From Nyssa sinensis (lineage: Eukaryota > Streptophyta > Magnoliopsida > Cornales > Nyssaceae), in contig CM018047.1 in assembly GCA_008638375.1 (NCBI GenBank), forward strand, positions 48,033,679 to 48,097,678: 64,000 nt of DNA. Direction: 5' to 3'. Under the pieces are notes generated by a model. It had not been told where the DNA came from. It saw only the letters and a program-made list of their open reading frames with translations, and ran no database searches. The number at the start of each line of letters is the position of its first letter. The stretch's first letter is position 1. Positions 50,132-63,200 of the stretch are shown here, piece after piece. Made by a program: the position numbers and the translations under genes.

Positions 50132-51367
50132 TGTTGGAGTGTTTTGTTTTGATTTTTTTTTTTTTTTGGGAATGGTATATTGTATTTTCTCTCATGTTAA
50201 CATACAAGTACCATGCATAAGACCATCTCCAGCAGTTACTCAAACTCAAACTCAAATCCAAATTTCACTTAAAATTTGAGTAAAAGGTGAATCTGAGTTT
50301 GATGTTCTCCAATAATCACTTAAGTTTTTACTCAAATCTTTTTTAAAAATTTTCACCTTATCCCGAAAGCTACTTTATGTCATTTCCCCTCAAAAATCAT
50401 TTTCCCTTTTCTTTTTCCTTCTAAACCTCTTCACTCTTAATTTTCATTCCCTCCCAAATTTTTCCACCAATTTTTTTTTCTATTATTTTAATTTTCCGTC
50501 ATTTTCTCCAATTAATTTTATCTAAATATTTTTTATATTCCTTCAAAACATTCTCTCCCAAATTTTTTTTTAAAGATGTTTGTCTTTTTTTAATTTAATG
50601 TATTTGTTGTGTGTTTTTTAAATCATATTGCACCAAAAAAAATAAAAAATACAGTATTATTGGACCACCAAATAAATTAGAAAGTAAAAAAACAAAACAA
50701 GTAAAAAAAAAAAAAACTCTTCCTCTCTCGCTCCCTCTTTCTCAGCCGAACCCTACCTCCTGCTTCCTCTCTCTTGCACCCAAAAACACACTCCCTCCCT
50801 CCCTCCCTCCCTCTCTCGAACGGCACACACACTCTCACTCCCTTTCAAGAACGACCCACACTCTCTCTTTCCCTCCCTCTTTCTCAGCCGACATCACACT
50901 AGGGTTTCTATTTACAGTACGGTTTAAGGGTTTGAGCTTACAATGGTTTCTCATCACAGTTGATCACGATCGCCGTTGTCCATTGCCGACCGTAGACTGC
51001 CGACTACCGACCGCAGTAGCCAATCGCCAAGAATGTTTTCCTTTCCATTTATTTTCCTTGCCTTTTCCTTTCATTTTCCATCTGAAGTGAGACTAGGTAA
51101 GGAAAAAAAACCGTTAGAAATTTGATGTTGTGAACAGTAACACGCTGATTTGGGTTTGGATTTGAGTAAAACTTGATTTGGTATGGGTTTGAGTCTAGAG
51201 TTGGAGGGTGATTTTTGTAGATTTTGACTCAAATTTAAATTTGATATGGGTTTGGTTCACTACTGGAGATGCCCTAAGGGTAGAAAGAACTAACGAAGTC
51301 CTGAACCCTTTTCTTCTAGTCTTTCTCTCTTCCTTTGACCCTATTTTTGGTATCATAAATATCAACT
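50132..51367 (+). repeat. 5' LTR of the copia element, interrupted by a MITE
   Basis: The LTR halves 50132-50220 and 51278-51367 together align with 56678-56860. The MITE lies between them. Confidence 0.82.
50221..51274. mobile_element. Long PIF/Harbinger-like element inserted in the copia 5' LTR
   Basis: 1054 bp bounded by GACCATCTCCAGCAG and CTACTGGAGATGCCC (inverted) with TAA on both sides (50218-50220 and 51275-51277). The other LTR shows the empty site (GCAATTGTAAGGGTAG near 56750), which confirms the boundaries and the 3-bp duplication. The outer parts match the short MITE at 19598-19848. About 780 bp of central sequence is absent from that copy: CT-rich with CCCT repeats, then ACTAGGGTTTCTATTTACAG and a GC-richer stretch. 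It looks like a plant 5' UTR captured by the element. Confidence 0.85.
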
Positions 51368-54300
51368 TAGTATCAAAGTAAACGATCTTAGACAAATAAT
51401 TTTTACTGAAACACCACTAGGGAACAACCATATTATTTTCATGCTGATCTCTCTTGTAATTTTCTTTTAAAAAAAATTGAACTCCTTTGGATACACTTCT
51501 ATTTTTAAATGTTTTTTAGAAGTACATAACCTTTTTTCCCGATCTAAGTTTGGGAGTTGTTGCTACATTTTTGGTGCTTCAATCTATTCAGGAGGGTGTG
51601 TCTTGCTCTTTGGAATGTTGTTTTGGCATGACACATGAAGGTTTGATTGGTTTTGTTGCATATTTTGGAGAATTTTAATCGTCGGACCACTATTTGCGGC
51701 TTCGATTGGTACTGTTTGTTGTTGTTCTTGTTATTTTGCTTCAGTTTTTAGGTGATTCAGACTAGGATTTGATGTTTGGCTACTTTTTGGGGTTCTTTTG
51801 TTCAGTTTGGTTCAATTCTTGTGATTTGGTTGCTGCTCCTTGAATGTTTAGTTCGGCTACGATGCCTGGGTTTCTTGGATTAGGTTGTTGATATTTGATG
51901 TTATACAACCTTTATTTGGGTCTTTATTTGATTTTTGAGAAGTGTTCAATTTTTTATTTTATTTTTTTTGTCTTGGGTATTTGTTTTGTGGCTTGTACCA
52001 ACGCTAAAAACAAACTATCACTCAGAAAGGATTATGGTATGCCTAAATCTATCACATTGAAAAATTTGAATGGTTTAAATTATCTTAGGCACATGTTGTG
52101 AAAGTGTTTTGCGTAGAAAACACAAGTTGAAATATTTGACAAATAATCCCCTTGCTTAGACAAACCCAATATAAGAAACTTGGATAGGTGGGAAATCATT
52201 GGTTATGGGGTGTCTTTGGTATAGTATGGAACCTCAAGTTGCTACTTCCGTTGAATATTATATGACTCCTGTAAAAAGATGTGAAACTCTGTTATAGAAT
52301 CTCTCTCCCAACAAAGTTACATTGCTTAGGTTTATGTGTTGTATGAGAAGATCTTTATTACTAAACAGTCTAGGAAGCAGTTGTCTAAGTACTATAGCAC
52401 ACTTAAAGAATTTATGAGATCAACTATTGTAGGCTTATCCCTTTACTACTGATTTGGAACAACAAAAGCGTCATTGGGAAGACTTTATGACTATTGCTCT
52501 GTTCTCTAATTTAGACTCTGACCTTCGTGGTTTTAACGATCAGGTTCTTGCTAGTGAGACCTTATCTACTACTACTAATGCATAATCTCGATTGTTACAC
52601 TTATCTCTACTACAAAGCTCCACTATGACAGGCTCTACTATCACTCCATTTGTGTACATCAAGTCATTGATGGTACTTTTGTTTCATCCTAACATATCAT
52701 TCCCGGTTCTGGTTATCATGATGCACTCATTACTCAGCTTGGAGAGTTGGTTTAGATATTACATACATCTCTTCCTTCTTCCCCCACTACTACTTTAGTT
52801 GATTCATTTAATAAACCTATAGGTCACATAGGTATGGTAAATCATTTCTCTTTTCTAATTTAAAACCTATTACACATAATATTGTTTTAGCTAATGAGTC
52901 ATCTTATCTTATTCTTCGAAAATGTGTTATTCGTCGTACTAATTCCTTATCTTTACCTCCTAGTCTTTACGTTCCTGGTTTTTCCTTTATTTTGTTTTCT
53001 ATTAGTCAGTTGACGAAAGCTTTACACTATTCCATAACCTTTTTTGCCCACTTCTTGCATCTTTCATGACCTCAAGAAGAAGAAGATGTATGATTTGGGA
53101 CATGAGAATGATGACCTATATTAACCAGGTTGTGTTGGTTCCTCCTTCCTTACTTCATTTGTGTTGAGTGCAGCAATTTTGACTCTTTAATGGCACTTGC
53201 GTTTGGGTCATCAATCTTTGGACAAGCTCAAGTAAGCTATCCCTGATTTGAGTCGTGTGTCTAGTTTGGGATGTAAAGCTCGTCAATTGGACAAGCATCA
53301 CCGTAATTCTTTTTTGAGTAATAGTCATGGTCATCGGTTTGAGTCATTTGATTTAGTTCACATAGACATGGGGACTTTCCCATTCTTCTAGTTTGAAAAG
53401 ATTTAATTATTTTGTGATTTATGTGAATGAGATTATTTTTTATGAAAGAGCAATCCAAACTACCAATTTTTTTTTTTTTTTAAATTCTATAAATGAATTA
53501 AAATTCTTCACTTATATAATATATTAGAATATACATAATCTATAAAGAATTTCTTTTGTATTGCTCATGGTATTATCCATCAAACTAATTATGCTAATAC
53601 ATCTCAACAAAATGGTATTGAACGAAAACATCGCCATGTGTTTGGATGTTGTTCGTACCTTGATGTTCATTATGCACATATTCAAATATTTTTTCCATGA
53701 TGCTGTTCTTATTGCATTCTATCTCATTAATCGTATGTCGTATGTTGTTCTACATCATTAGTCTCCCTTCTCATTTTTATACCATGCTCTCTCTCCCTTT
53801 CACATTACTCTACTTGTATTTGGTTATGTTTCCTATGTTCATGTGCTGGATCCTGGCCAAGAAAAATTATCACCTCGTACTCACAAGTGTGTTTTTCTTA
53901 GATACTCTCAGACTCATAAGGATTATCATTATTATAGTCCTGAATCATACTACACTTTTATCAATACTGATGTTACTTTTTTTAGTCCACCTCATTCTTT
54001 TCCTCTTCGGGCTAGTTTTTGAATGCATATCTTCTCTCCAATTATGAGGTTGAGTCCTTTATATCTTCTCTTACTCTTCATTTGCCTATTTCTCTTAAGC
54101 CCAATTCTCCTTTACCAATAATCACATGATAGACGCATTGCTTCTTATAGCTCCGGATGCCACATCTTCACTGTCTGAGATTCAAGTTCCTTCCTCTATT
54201 CCTGATACAGATGATTTACTTATTATCTATAGAGAGGTAAACGTACTTGTACTCAACATCTTATAGATAATTTTATGTCCTATAATTGTATTTCATCTTA

Positions 54301-55314
54301 TTTGTAGTCTTTTGCTTATATCATGTCCTCTATTTTTATTCCAACCTCTTATAAGCAAACTTTGTTTTTTTTTTTTGGCCGAAAATATGTTGAGGATGAG
54401 AAAACGAGTATTTTTCATAAGAATCAGACCTGAAAACTTACAGTTCTCCCTCTTAAGAAACAAACGGTTGGTTACATTATTAAGTATCTCCATGATGGTT
54501 ATGTTGAGCGTCTTAAGGCACATTTAGTTACTAAAGGATACACCCATGCATATGGAACCTTTTCTCCTCGTCTCAATTCTGTGCTTATCTTGCTTTCTAT
54601 TATTGTTAGTTGTTCATGGCCCTTGTATCAACTTGATGTCAAGAATGTTTTCCTTTGTACTAATCTTTAAGAGGAAGTTTACATGACTCAACCTCTTAGC
54701 CATGTTGTTGCTGCTAGTGAATTATCGACTGCAAAAGGCTTTATATAGTCTGAAATAGTCTCCTTGTGTCTAGTTTGATAGATTCAGTATTGTTGTGTTC
54801 ACATATAGTTTTAGCCATTTTACTTCTGATCACTCATTCTTTGCTCATTACTCTTCATCGTTACCATTATCCTAATTGTTTACGTATATGATATTATTAT
54901 CTCTAAAAATTATTCTGTTAGTATTGCATATTTGAAAAGACATCTTGTCCAACACTTCTACACTAAAGATTTAGGTGTCCTTCATTATTTCCTTGAGATT
55001 GAAGTTGCCCATTGCCGTTTTATCTCAAAGGAAATATGTGCTCAATCTTCCTAGAGTCTACTATTAAACTTAATGGTGACCAAAAGAAAACGCTTGCTGA
55101 TGTTGGTCGCTACCAAAGGCCAGTTCGGAATTGTCGAATTTATCTTACTATTACTTGGCCAAACATTACTTATATTGTTGGTGTGATTACTCTATATAGA
55201 CATGTTTGTCGTTAACTTCATTTTGATGTCTGATTCATTTTGCGTTATTTAAAAAGTGTTCCTAACCAAGGGCTTCTGTACAAACCTTCAGCTTCCCTTT
55301 CCATGACCAATTAT

Positions 55315-55820
55315 CAGGACCGACTCTAGACGATTGGAAACCTAAAGCGATAAAAGGAACAGACTCTCAATGAGGTTTTTTTAAATATTAATATAATTTT
55401 TTACTTTATTATATATATATTATATTTACTTTTGTTATATAAAATTTAATTGTTTTCAATAAGAGAGATGTATGTATTAAATGAAATTCTAATAATATAG
55501 TTTTTACATAATTTTTTTTTTATCTAAATTGATAGTAATAAAAGATTAGAGTAAAATACAAATAAAACTTTATTAATAAAATTAAGTTTTTTTTATGAAC
55601 TCTTTATAGGAGCTTTTAATAGTGTTCGATTTTTATTAAACTTAAACTTCTAATTTGATTATACTATAAATTCAAAAAATCTAGACTTTTTGTAGAATTA
55701 GACTTTTATTAATTTTAGACTTATAATTTAATTATACTATAGCATATAAAATTTGAGCCATTATCTTTAAACAGGGCCCAAAGCGATTGCTTTATTGACT
55801 TTATAGTTGCGTCACCACTG
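55315..55820. mobile_element. hAT-type element inserted in the copia RNase H region
   Basis: 506 bp flanked by a perfect 8-bp duplication CCAATTAT (55307-55314 and 55821-55828). The ends start CAGGACCGAC and finish GTCACCACTG, so CAG...CTG termini as in many hAT elements. Removing it and one duplication rejoins the copia reading frame at TNYSDAKW. Confidence 0.85.
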
Positions 55821-55964
55821 CCAATTATAGTGATGCTAAATGGATTGGTTATTGTACCTTTGTTAGATGCAATTTAGTAACAGGAAATATTAGAAAACTG
55901 AATGTTGTTGCTCACTCTAGTGTTGAAGTTCACTAAAAAGCTATGTGTAGAGGAAGCAAAGCAA

Positions 55965-56370
55965 TTTGTCCGCCCTACCTTTAATGACACATGATAGTAA
56001 AGCCCACACAAGTTCGGAGCAAGGACGGGAGAAGGTACCCCTGCCCCATCCCGCCCTACTTGTAAATTTAAATTATATATACTCTTCAATAGTGTCATAT
56101 TTTATCTCTTACATATATAAATTTAAATGCGTGTATATGTATAATATGTGCATATATATTATGAATAATATTATTTGTATTTTCAAAAAATTACTTGATT
56201 AGGTTTAATTTTTTAAATTTTTAAAAATTAATTTTTAGATTGGGATGGGTTGGGTCAAGGTCAGGGTCTGGCAGGACAAGGCCACGATAGGTGAGGCTAG
56301 TTTCTAACGGGGCAAGGATGGGAGAGGAGCCCTCACTCCAAACCCGTCCCATTACTATTCCTAGTTTAGA
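55965..56370. repeat. Probable further insertion in the copia 3' region
   Basis: A block with GGACGGGAGAAGGTACCC on the left and GGATGGGAGAGGAGCCCTCA on the right interrupts the copia-like sequence between 'gcaaagcaatttgt' and the downstream 'catgatcttagtgttgatgtg'. GGG(A/T)GGG/CCCGTCCC motifs recur and resemble 59915-60045. Its exact ends and class are not determined. Confidence 0.4.
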
Positions 56371-56677
56371 GACGTGGACTCATTCACTCCTTCATGATCT
56401 TAGTGTTGATGTGTCTACTCCTATGCAAATACATTGTGACAAAAAAATAACTCTTTATTGATAATAATCATGTTTTACATAATTATACCAAACATACATA
56501 GATTGATTGTCATTTTATTTGTAAATTGCTAATGAGAAAAAAAAATTGTCACTTCTTATGTTCACTAAAATATTTAGTTAGACAGTATTCTCACCAAGCC
56601 ATTAGCATGAGCTCCTTTTCACCATTTATTCCCCAAGCTGAACATGTTTGATTTTTATGTTCCCCATGAAGGGGGAG

Positions 56678-56860
56678 TGTTTGGAGTATTTTTTTTTTTC
56701 TTTTTGTTATTTTTCATAAAATGTATTTTCTCTCATATTAAAACAAAAGTGCAATTGTAAGGGTAGAAAGAATTAACAAGTCTTCAACCCTTTTCTTCTA
56801 ATCTCTCTTTCCTTTTCTTCTCTTCTTTTAACCCTATTTTCTGTATCATAAACATTAACT
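56678..56860 (+). repeat. 3' LTR of the copia element
   Basis: A 183-bp LTR starting TGTTTGGAG after the polypurine tract. It preserves the empty site for the MITE found in the 5' LTR. Confidence 0.82.
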
Positions 56861-57234
56861 GAAATGAAACAATATTTGTACGATTAATATAATAACTTGC
56901 TTGATCTCCATGGCTGAAGCTCAAAAGTAGCTTGCGTGATCTCCTTGGCCAAAAAAGTCTGTAAAAATAGTATGTTCATTACAAGGATAAACATAGAGCT
57001 ATTCAGTAACATCAAGATCAATATCGAAATGTAATGTACCAATCAGAACATCCATGACAAGTTTGGGAGAAACCCACTCTTGTAGAATAAATAAATAAAC
57101 ATGGGAGCTCTAAACTGTGAGTTCTCCCCTCTCCAATGAAACAATAAAAAGTAAAACTTGACTACTAGAAAATGGTATATAATGCCACGCATATGAAGTT
57201 GTGATCTGTGCTTTGCATACCTTGATTGTGTTCA

Positions 57235-60200
57235 CTAGCCCTCAGCAGCAGCAGAAACTTTCTTTGACGGATTATATACACTGAACTCACCGAAGTCTCT
57301 TCTTCCACTGGCCAAAAAAGTGTCCAATATCAAATCCTTTACACGGATGCACAATGATTCAGTTGCCAAACATGATTATTCAGTTCTATAAAATATAAAA
57401 GTGAAAATTGAAGAACCAAAAGCAAGAAATAAAGTTAAAACCTTGTGCCAATACTGGAAAAGTTTCAGCTGTATGCAATCCAACAACAATCCCTGGACAA
57501 CAGGAGTTTTCCTATGACAAATCAAGTAGTCATGAATTCATGATCTTAAGTTCCTTGAGCAACATTTCTAAACTGTCTGCATCAGTAATATCCTAGGTTA
57601 CTATGTCCCCCTTTTACACAGTAGTGCATTTTTAAGGATTCATGTATAGTTGGATACTGAGTTTTCTTTCTTCTTATTTCTTTCTTCATTAATTTATCAT
57701 TAAAATGTTTTTGGAAGACCCTGCAGGGGGCAATAAGAATTGAACCCCCAAATGTGATGCATGTTATGTTTCCACTATATTGTGTTTTTGGCCAAAAATA
57801 TTATTATGCAAAAATATTAACTTTAAATTAAAGATTGTTGAAAACATCCAAAAACATCCACTCTGTTAAAATTTAACTTCAAGTACGAATTCACCGTGTA
57901 CTTGTGCAATGGAGAAAAGAATCTTTTGACTGTCACTTACAATAGAAAATAATCAAATCTATACAACTCAATAAAGCCTTGTTCCACTTGCCAAAAAAGC
58001 AATCCTTATTTGAGCTTCTCTTATCATTTCTAGTAGTGTATAGGAAAAATCAGAATGGTTAAAATACCTATATAGATCATGCTATCTCACAGCATTCTTT
58101 GTAGTTAACACCAATAACCCTTATTTAAGATTATGCTTGTGATGTTAATGGTAATTGGACTATGTTGAGAGTTTGATATACACTGTTAGCTCATTCTCTG
58201 ATAGCTTAAGCTTTTTGAACAACTAGTTGTTTAACATGGTATTAGAGTCTTTGTTATAAGAGGTCTTGGATTCAATTATCTTTATTTGCATTTATTTCCC
58301 GTTTATTTTTTTTTTTGCAAAGTTGTACTTTGTTTTGTTCCGTGCTTGTGTATGGTTTTTTTTAACTCTCCATGTGCGAGTGCGGGATAGCAAGTGAGGG
58401 GAGTGTTCAGCGCTTGACATACATGATTAGCCTATTCTCTGACAACTTAAGCTTTTGGAGCAATTAGATGCTTAATAAACTACACATAAATTATATATCT
58501 CTAATAAAATTAGTATGTGGTAGTATTTCTTTCAATAAATAGTTAGAAAGGACTTCATAAATCTGAATATTTCACCAACTGAGAAACCACATAACCAAAA
58601 CCTGCAGGATTTATGTAGATTTTAAAGTAGGAACAAATCGTCCACCAAGTCTATAGAGTTGTGTGCAGTTTAAGATTTCCACAAAGGTCAAATGCATGCA
58701 TTTTATGTTGGCTAGCTGTAAAACTAGAAGCCTACACCCATTGTTATTTCCAAGATTATACTTAGTTTTGCATATCTAATTACTCCAAGTCTTAATATCA
58801 ACAATGTGGGGATTAACCATGAATCCCAATTTGCCATTCAACTCCATCTAGAGCCTTATGGCCCGAGTTGAAAATTTTCTAGGATTTATGTTCACAAGTT
58901 ATTACACTATTACTATATATATTGCATCAGGTTCACCTTCCACATTTCTCTTTCCTCCCGCTTGTGTTCCAATGTGTAGAGTAGAAGACACAAACACAGG
59001 CATTTTTTTGTAAAAACAAATATATATATATATATATATATATAAATGTATGTATGCTATTTAAATTTAATACAAATTGTTTTAAAAAAAATGATTTCTG
59101 ATGTCAATTATCATGTTCATAGTTTTGATGAAAAAACTTTCGTGTGTGAGATTCTGCATCTCCATGTCCTACTCTATCCAATGCTGATAACTTGATAATC
59201 AAGATTTGACTCTTGCATGCTCTGAGTCTTAAAAATAGTATTTACGTTATACCATTACATCATTGAAGTTACTGGGTGGTTGATATTTGCATATTTCACA
59301 CCCGTGTGCAAATTTCAAATCCCAAGCATAGAAGAATAATAATCAATTAAACCAAAAGAGCAGTAAACTTAATATTTCATTACTCAGTGATTACTAAATG
59401 CTGCAATGAGCATGTGCTTACCAAAACTTTAGAAGTGTTACAGAAACAACAGGATAGAAATGATAAACTTGACTGTATATTAATATCTGTAATTTTCAAG
59501 AACAAATTGTCTATCTGAATAAGTAGTAATACCACATTGATCTCAAGTAACCTTTTATCAAGGAATCTTACAAGAATTCTCTCATCTCCTGCCTTCATGC
59601 CTCAGTGCCGTGTTGCCTGATTGCCTCTCACCCTTGCTGTAGTTCACCCTCTCACTCTTTCCTAAGCTTAGTTTTGTTTATTTAATTTCTTAGGAATTCT
59701 AAAATTAATTAGATATCGATCTATCTCTCAACTCCTCTCTCTATGTATATATGTTTGTATCTATGTATGTACACATATGTATATTACAACATTTTTTACG
59801 AATTCATCATGCACTGATCAACATTTGATGGAAAATGTTTTGTTCATGATTTAACAAATTTCATTATTTCATTAATGATTTACTTCATACAACTCCTACA
59901 AAATGTTAAAGGCTGGGGATGGGATGGTTGTAAACAACCCAACATGGGCATGTGACAAAGCAAGGTGAGGTTTCATAGGTCAGAGGACAAGATAGGGGTG
60001 CCCTGTTTCATTCCCGATCCTCCTCCATCACTATTCAGAAGTGGGATCAAAAAAGGAAAAAAAAGAGCTTTCTTGAACATAGATCAAGATACCAAAAAGT
60101 GTCAATAAGCTGGCCCTGTGATATTGGTGATGGCTTCACGATCCGTGATAAGATTTAAGGTTGAAATTTGTACTTCGAAAGATCAAGAATATGGGCAATC

Positions 60201-63200
60201 TAGAGCCAAGTTAAAATGGATTAGGATTTAGCCCATATCAAAATCCAATCCTAACATGGAAATCCAAATTCAACCTAATATCCCTAAAAAAGATAACTTT
60301 GACCATGGTTGTGTAGCGATAATATCAGTTTAATAAATCCCAGTTTGAAATAATTATTTTCTATATATAAAGAAACTAAAAGACATAATAAGCATAATCA
60401 GGAAGTAGTATACCTGTGCATTATGTCCCAGCCACCAGGTAAGAAACGAGGATGAATAGCTTCAACAAAAACTTGTCTCCACCTCTGGCAAAATTGACTA
60501 ATCCCATTCTCCCCATATTCCTTTAAAAGATGGTCCACAACTTGTTTCCCATGTGGTCCATGTCCTAATAATGATAATTTTGGATTATGTTTAGGTGAAG
60601 AAATTCCATCAGAACTAAGGTGAATTGAATTAATTGTTCCATTTGATGAACTACTTTCAGAATTAGCAACAGTATCCAAATCAGAGATGACTTTAGCATC
60701 AGAAAGTCCAATTCCATCTGAGTTCATAACCTTGCAATCAGCAGCAAAGACTTCCCCATCAACCTCTATATCAGAACATAAAGAAGAGATGACCGCATCC
60801 ATATCTGTTACAATCGAGAAGTCACTATTCTGGTCTTTGCTACATGCTTTTCCTTTGGTAGCATGTGAATTATCTACATTATCAATGCTTGATGTGTTTA
60901 CAGTGGCAGAAGTCACCATACCACCACTATTATTCTCCTGCTTCTTGCCTGAAATGATACTCCCTGTGGCATGTTTAAATGATAAACCCCTCTTTTTTCC
61001 AAGCCGTCTTCTTTCATGAGGATTCATTCCAACCAGCAAAGCTCTTTCCAAATCTTCCTCTGATATTTCCCTTCCACCATAATACTTCATGACAATCTAC
61101 AAACGAAATAAAGAATGAGTTGCATCGAGTGAAAAGTTCCTACAGTTCATAATGTTTAATATCTGGAAAAAAAAAATATAACATAACATACCAAATTAAC
61201 AATACAAAAGAGAACTTTGTTGTAGTTAATTATGTAATGGCATACTGATTTACGTTTTTGGATATTAATAGAAAGTTAAGACATGTACATAAATATTTTT
61301 CACATAAGTAGTAATAAATGAAATAACTATTACTTTTATTTTGTTTGAAGTTTTATCAGAAGCCACAATTTACTCCAATTATGGAATTATGTCAATGTAT
61401 CCAACAGCATATGCTCATAATAGAGACATTCTCAAAATTGAATAATGAGCAATTAGACTTTGATGTTATAATCATTTTACCTCTTAAGTAGGGAACAACC
61501 AACAACTAATAACAGCAGAAGTTAACAAGCTCCTCATAGTCAAGCTCTTAACTATTGTTATGTAACAGGTGTCACAACCAAAGCATTCCTATTTTCATTA
61601 TCAAAGATTGACTAGAAGTGTCACTTTATGCATGTTTTACAAGTTTTGCTTTGTTCTGTATTTTAACAACTTCATGATTCTTCACCAATAAGAAATAAAA
61701 TTATAAAAATTAGTCATTGTGAAAGCATGACTATCTATCAAAGGTACCTAAAAAAAGGAAGGGAAAAAAAAGAGAGAGAAAAGGAAAGTAAAACAGTGCT
61801 ATTGGCGTATCACCATCAAGTTTGCCCTAACAGAGCCAGTTACAGGAAGGGACACTGGAAAAGAAGTATAAAGAAGAAAGAAAAATCAAAGCAGTTAGAA
61901 AGGAAGACAATAAGCCTGATTGTTATGATGGCAGACACCACACAAGGTTATAAAAAAAAGGCATACGGCATATTTGTGGACATTAGGACACAGAAAATTG
62001 ATTATCATCAGTTTAATGTAAAAACAATTAGTTAATAATCCCAATCCACTGTCAGTAACTGTCCAATAGTCAAAATCTTAATGAATTCTAAACTCTGATG
62101 CAGTAAGTGTACTATGACAATTATCTGTGCTTATCATCCAGCAACAGAAAGTGACTACTAAGAGAACACTTACACAGTCGTACTATAAATCTGAAGAAAA
62201 AAAAACCACAACTATAATATGCTTTTCCACCTGTTTCAGTTCTTCACGACGCTTGAATGGCATTCTTGGTCCATGACGTAAGAGAGCCATAGCTGCTGTT
62301 CGCAATTCTAAAGGAGACACACCTGCCTCCTCAAGATTTGCAATAGATTCAGATGATCCACATATTTCATGGGCTTGTTTAGAATCAACTACTTTACGAA
62401 CAAAAAGTGGTATTCCAAATTCTGCAGCAATCTGTTTCTTATACTTCTCTGCGGCAGCATGAGCAATTTCGTGACAGTCCACACAGAGAAGAACAATATC
62501 ATGAGAACGATGACTTTTTAAATGCTCTGGAAAGTGCATTCTGTAGCATGAGGGTATTACTCGGTAGCGTAAGTAGTGATTTCCTTCACCACAGCCAACA
62601 CATATATTTTTTTTACTTTGAATATAGAAGTCATTGTCCTCATCTTGGGGACGGCCTTTGGGTTCAAAAAGAAGCATTATGGCAGGTGGATTGTCATCAA
62701 TAAGTTTTGCCAGATCTCGACCAAGATACCTGTAGCAAGCAGATTTCCATATAAAATCACAGAGCACAAAACTATGTCATTATTTACTAGCCAAAAAACT
62801 AAAAACTAAAAACTAAATACAAACCAATAGTTGAATAGAATGAAAAAATGTATCCCACTAACCATTCAAGCTTTCTGCGATCACAATAACACAGCAACCG
62901 TCCATCGTTTGCATAGATCCTACAGTTGTGATAAACTGGAGATTTGCAGGAAAATTTTTGAACAAACAGTTCTCGAGAAGCCTTCCGACCAACTCGTTTT
63001 GCATTTTTAAATCCATTTTGTTTAGAAATAAATCTATTTTCTAGTTTCAGGTTACTTTTTGACAACATGGCATAATTGTAAATAGACAGAGGGCAACTCC
63101 CTTTTGATCCCAGGTGCTTTTGAAGAATCAGTTGGAAAATATTGGGCTCCCCTATCTTTTCTTGTAACAAATAATGAATGTCTTCCCAGTGACTACAAAC

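Larger units (their letters stand above)
50132..56860 (+). mobile_element. Decayed Ty1/copia retrotransposon with nested insertions
   Basis: LTRs lie at 50132-51367 (about 179 bp without a nested 1.05-kb MITE) and 56678-56860 (183 bp). Flanks GGAAT and GAAAT are an imperfect 5-bp duplication. A worn primer-binding site TAGTATCAAAG (51368-51378) follows the 5' LTR, and the polypurine tract GAAGGGGGAGTG (56668-56679) abuts the 3' LTR. The interior, read across many stops and frameshifts, keeps copia gag-pol order. Gag-like LNGLNY is near 52060. Integrase-like NGIERKHRH is near 53615 and NRMSYVVLHH near 53735. RT-like LDVKNVFL is near 54630 and VYVYDIIIS near 54880. RNase H-like TNYSDAKWIGY is split by a hAT insertion, and CRSTP-like C-terminal sequence lies near 56400. 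It cannot be active. Confidence 0.88.

Noticed and set aside
50611..51090. 159-codon plus-strand frame
   Set aside because: Lys- and Ser/Pro/Leu-rich translation of CT repeats inside the MITE; no recognisable protein.
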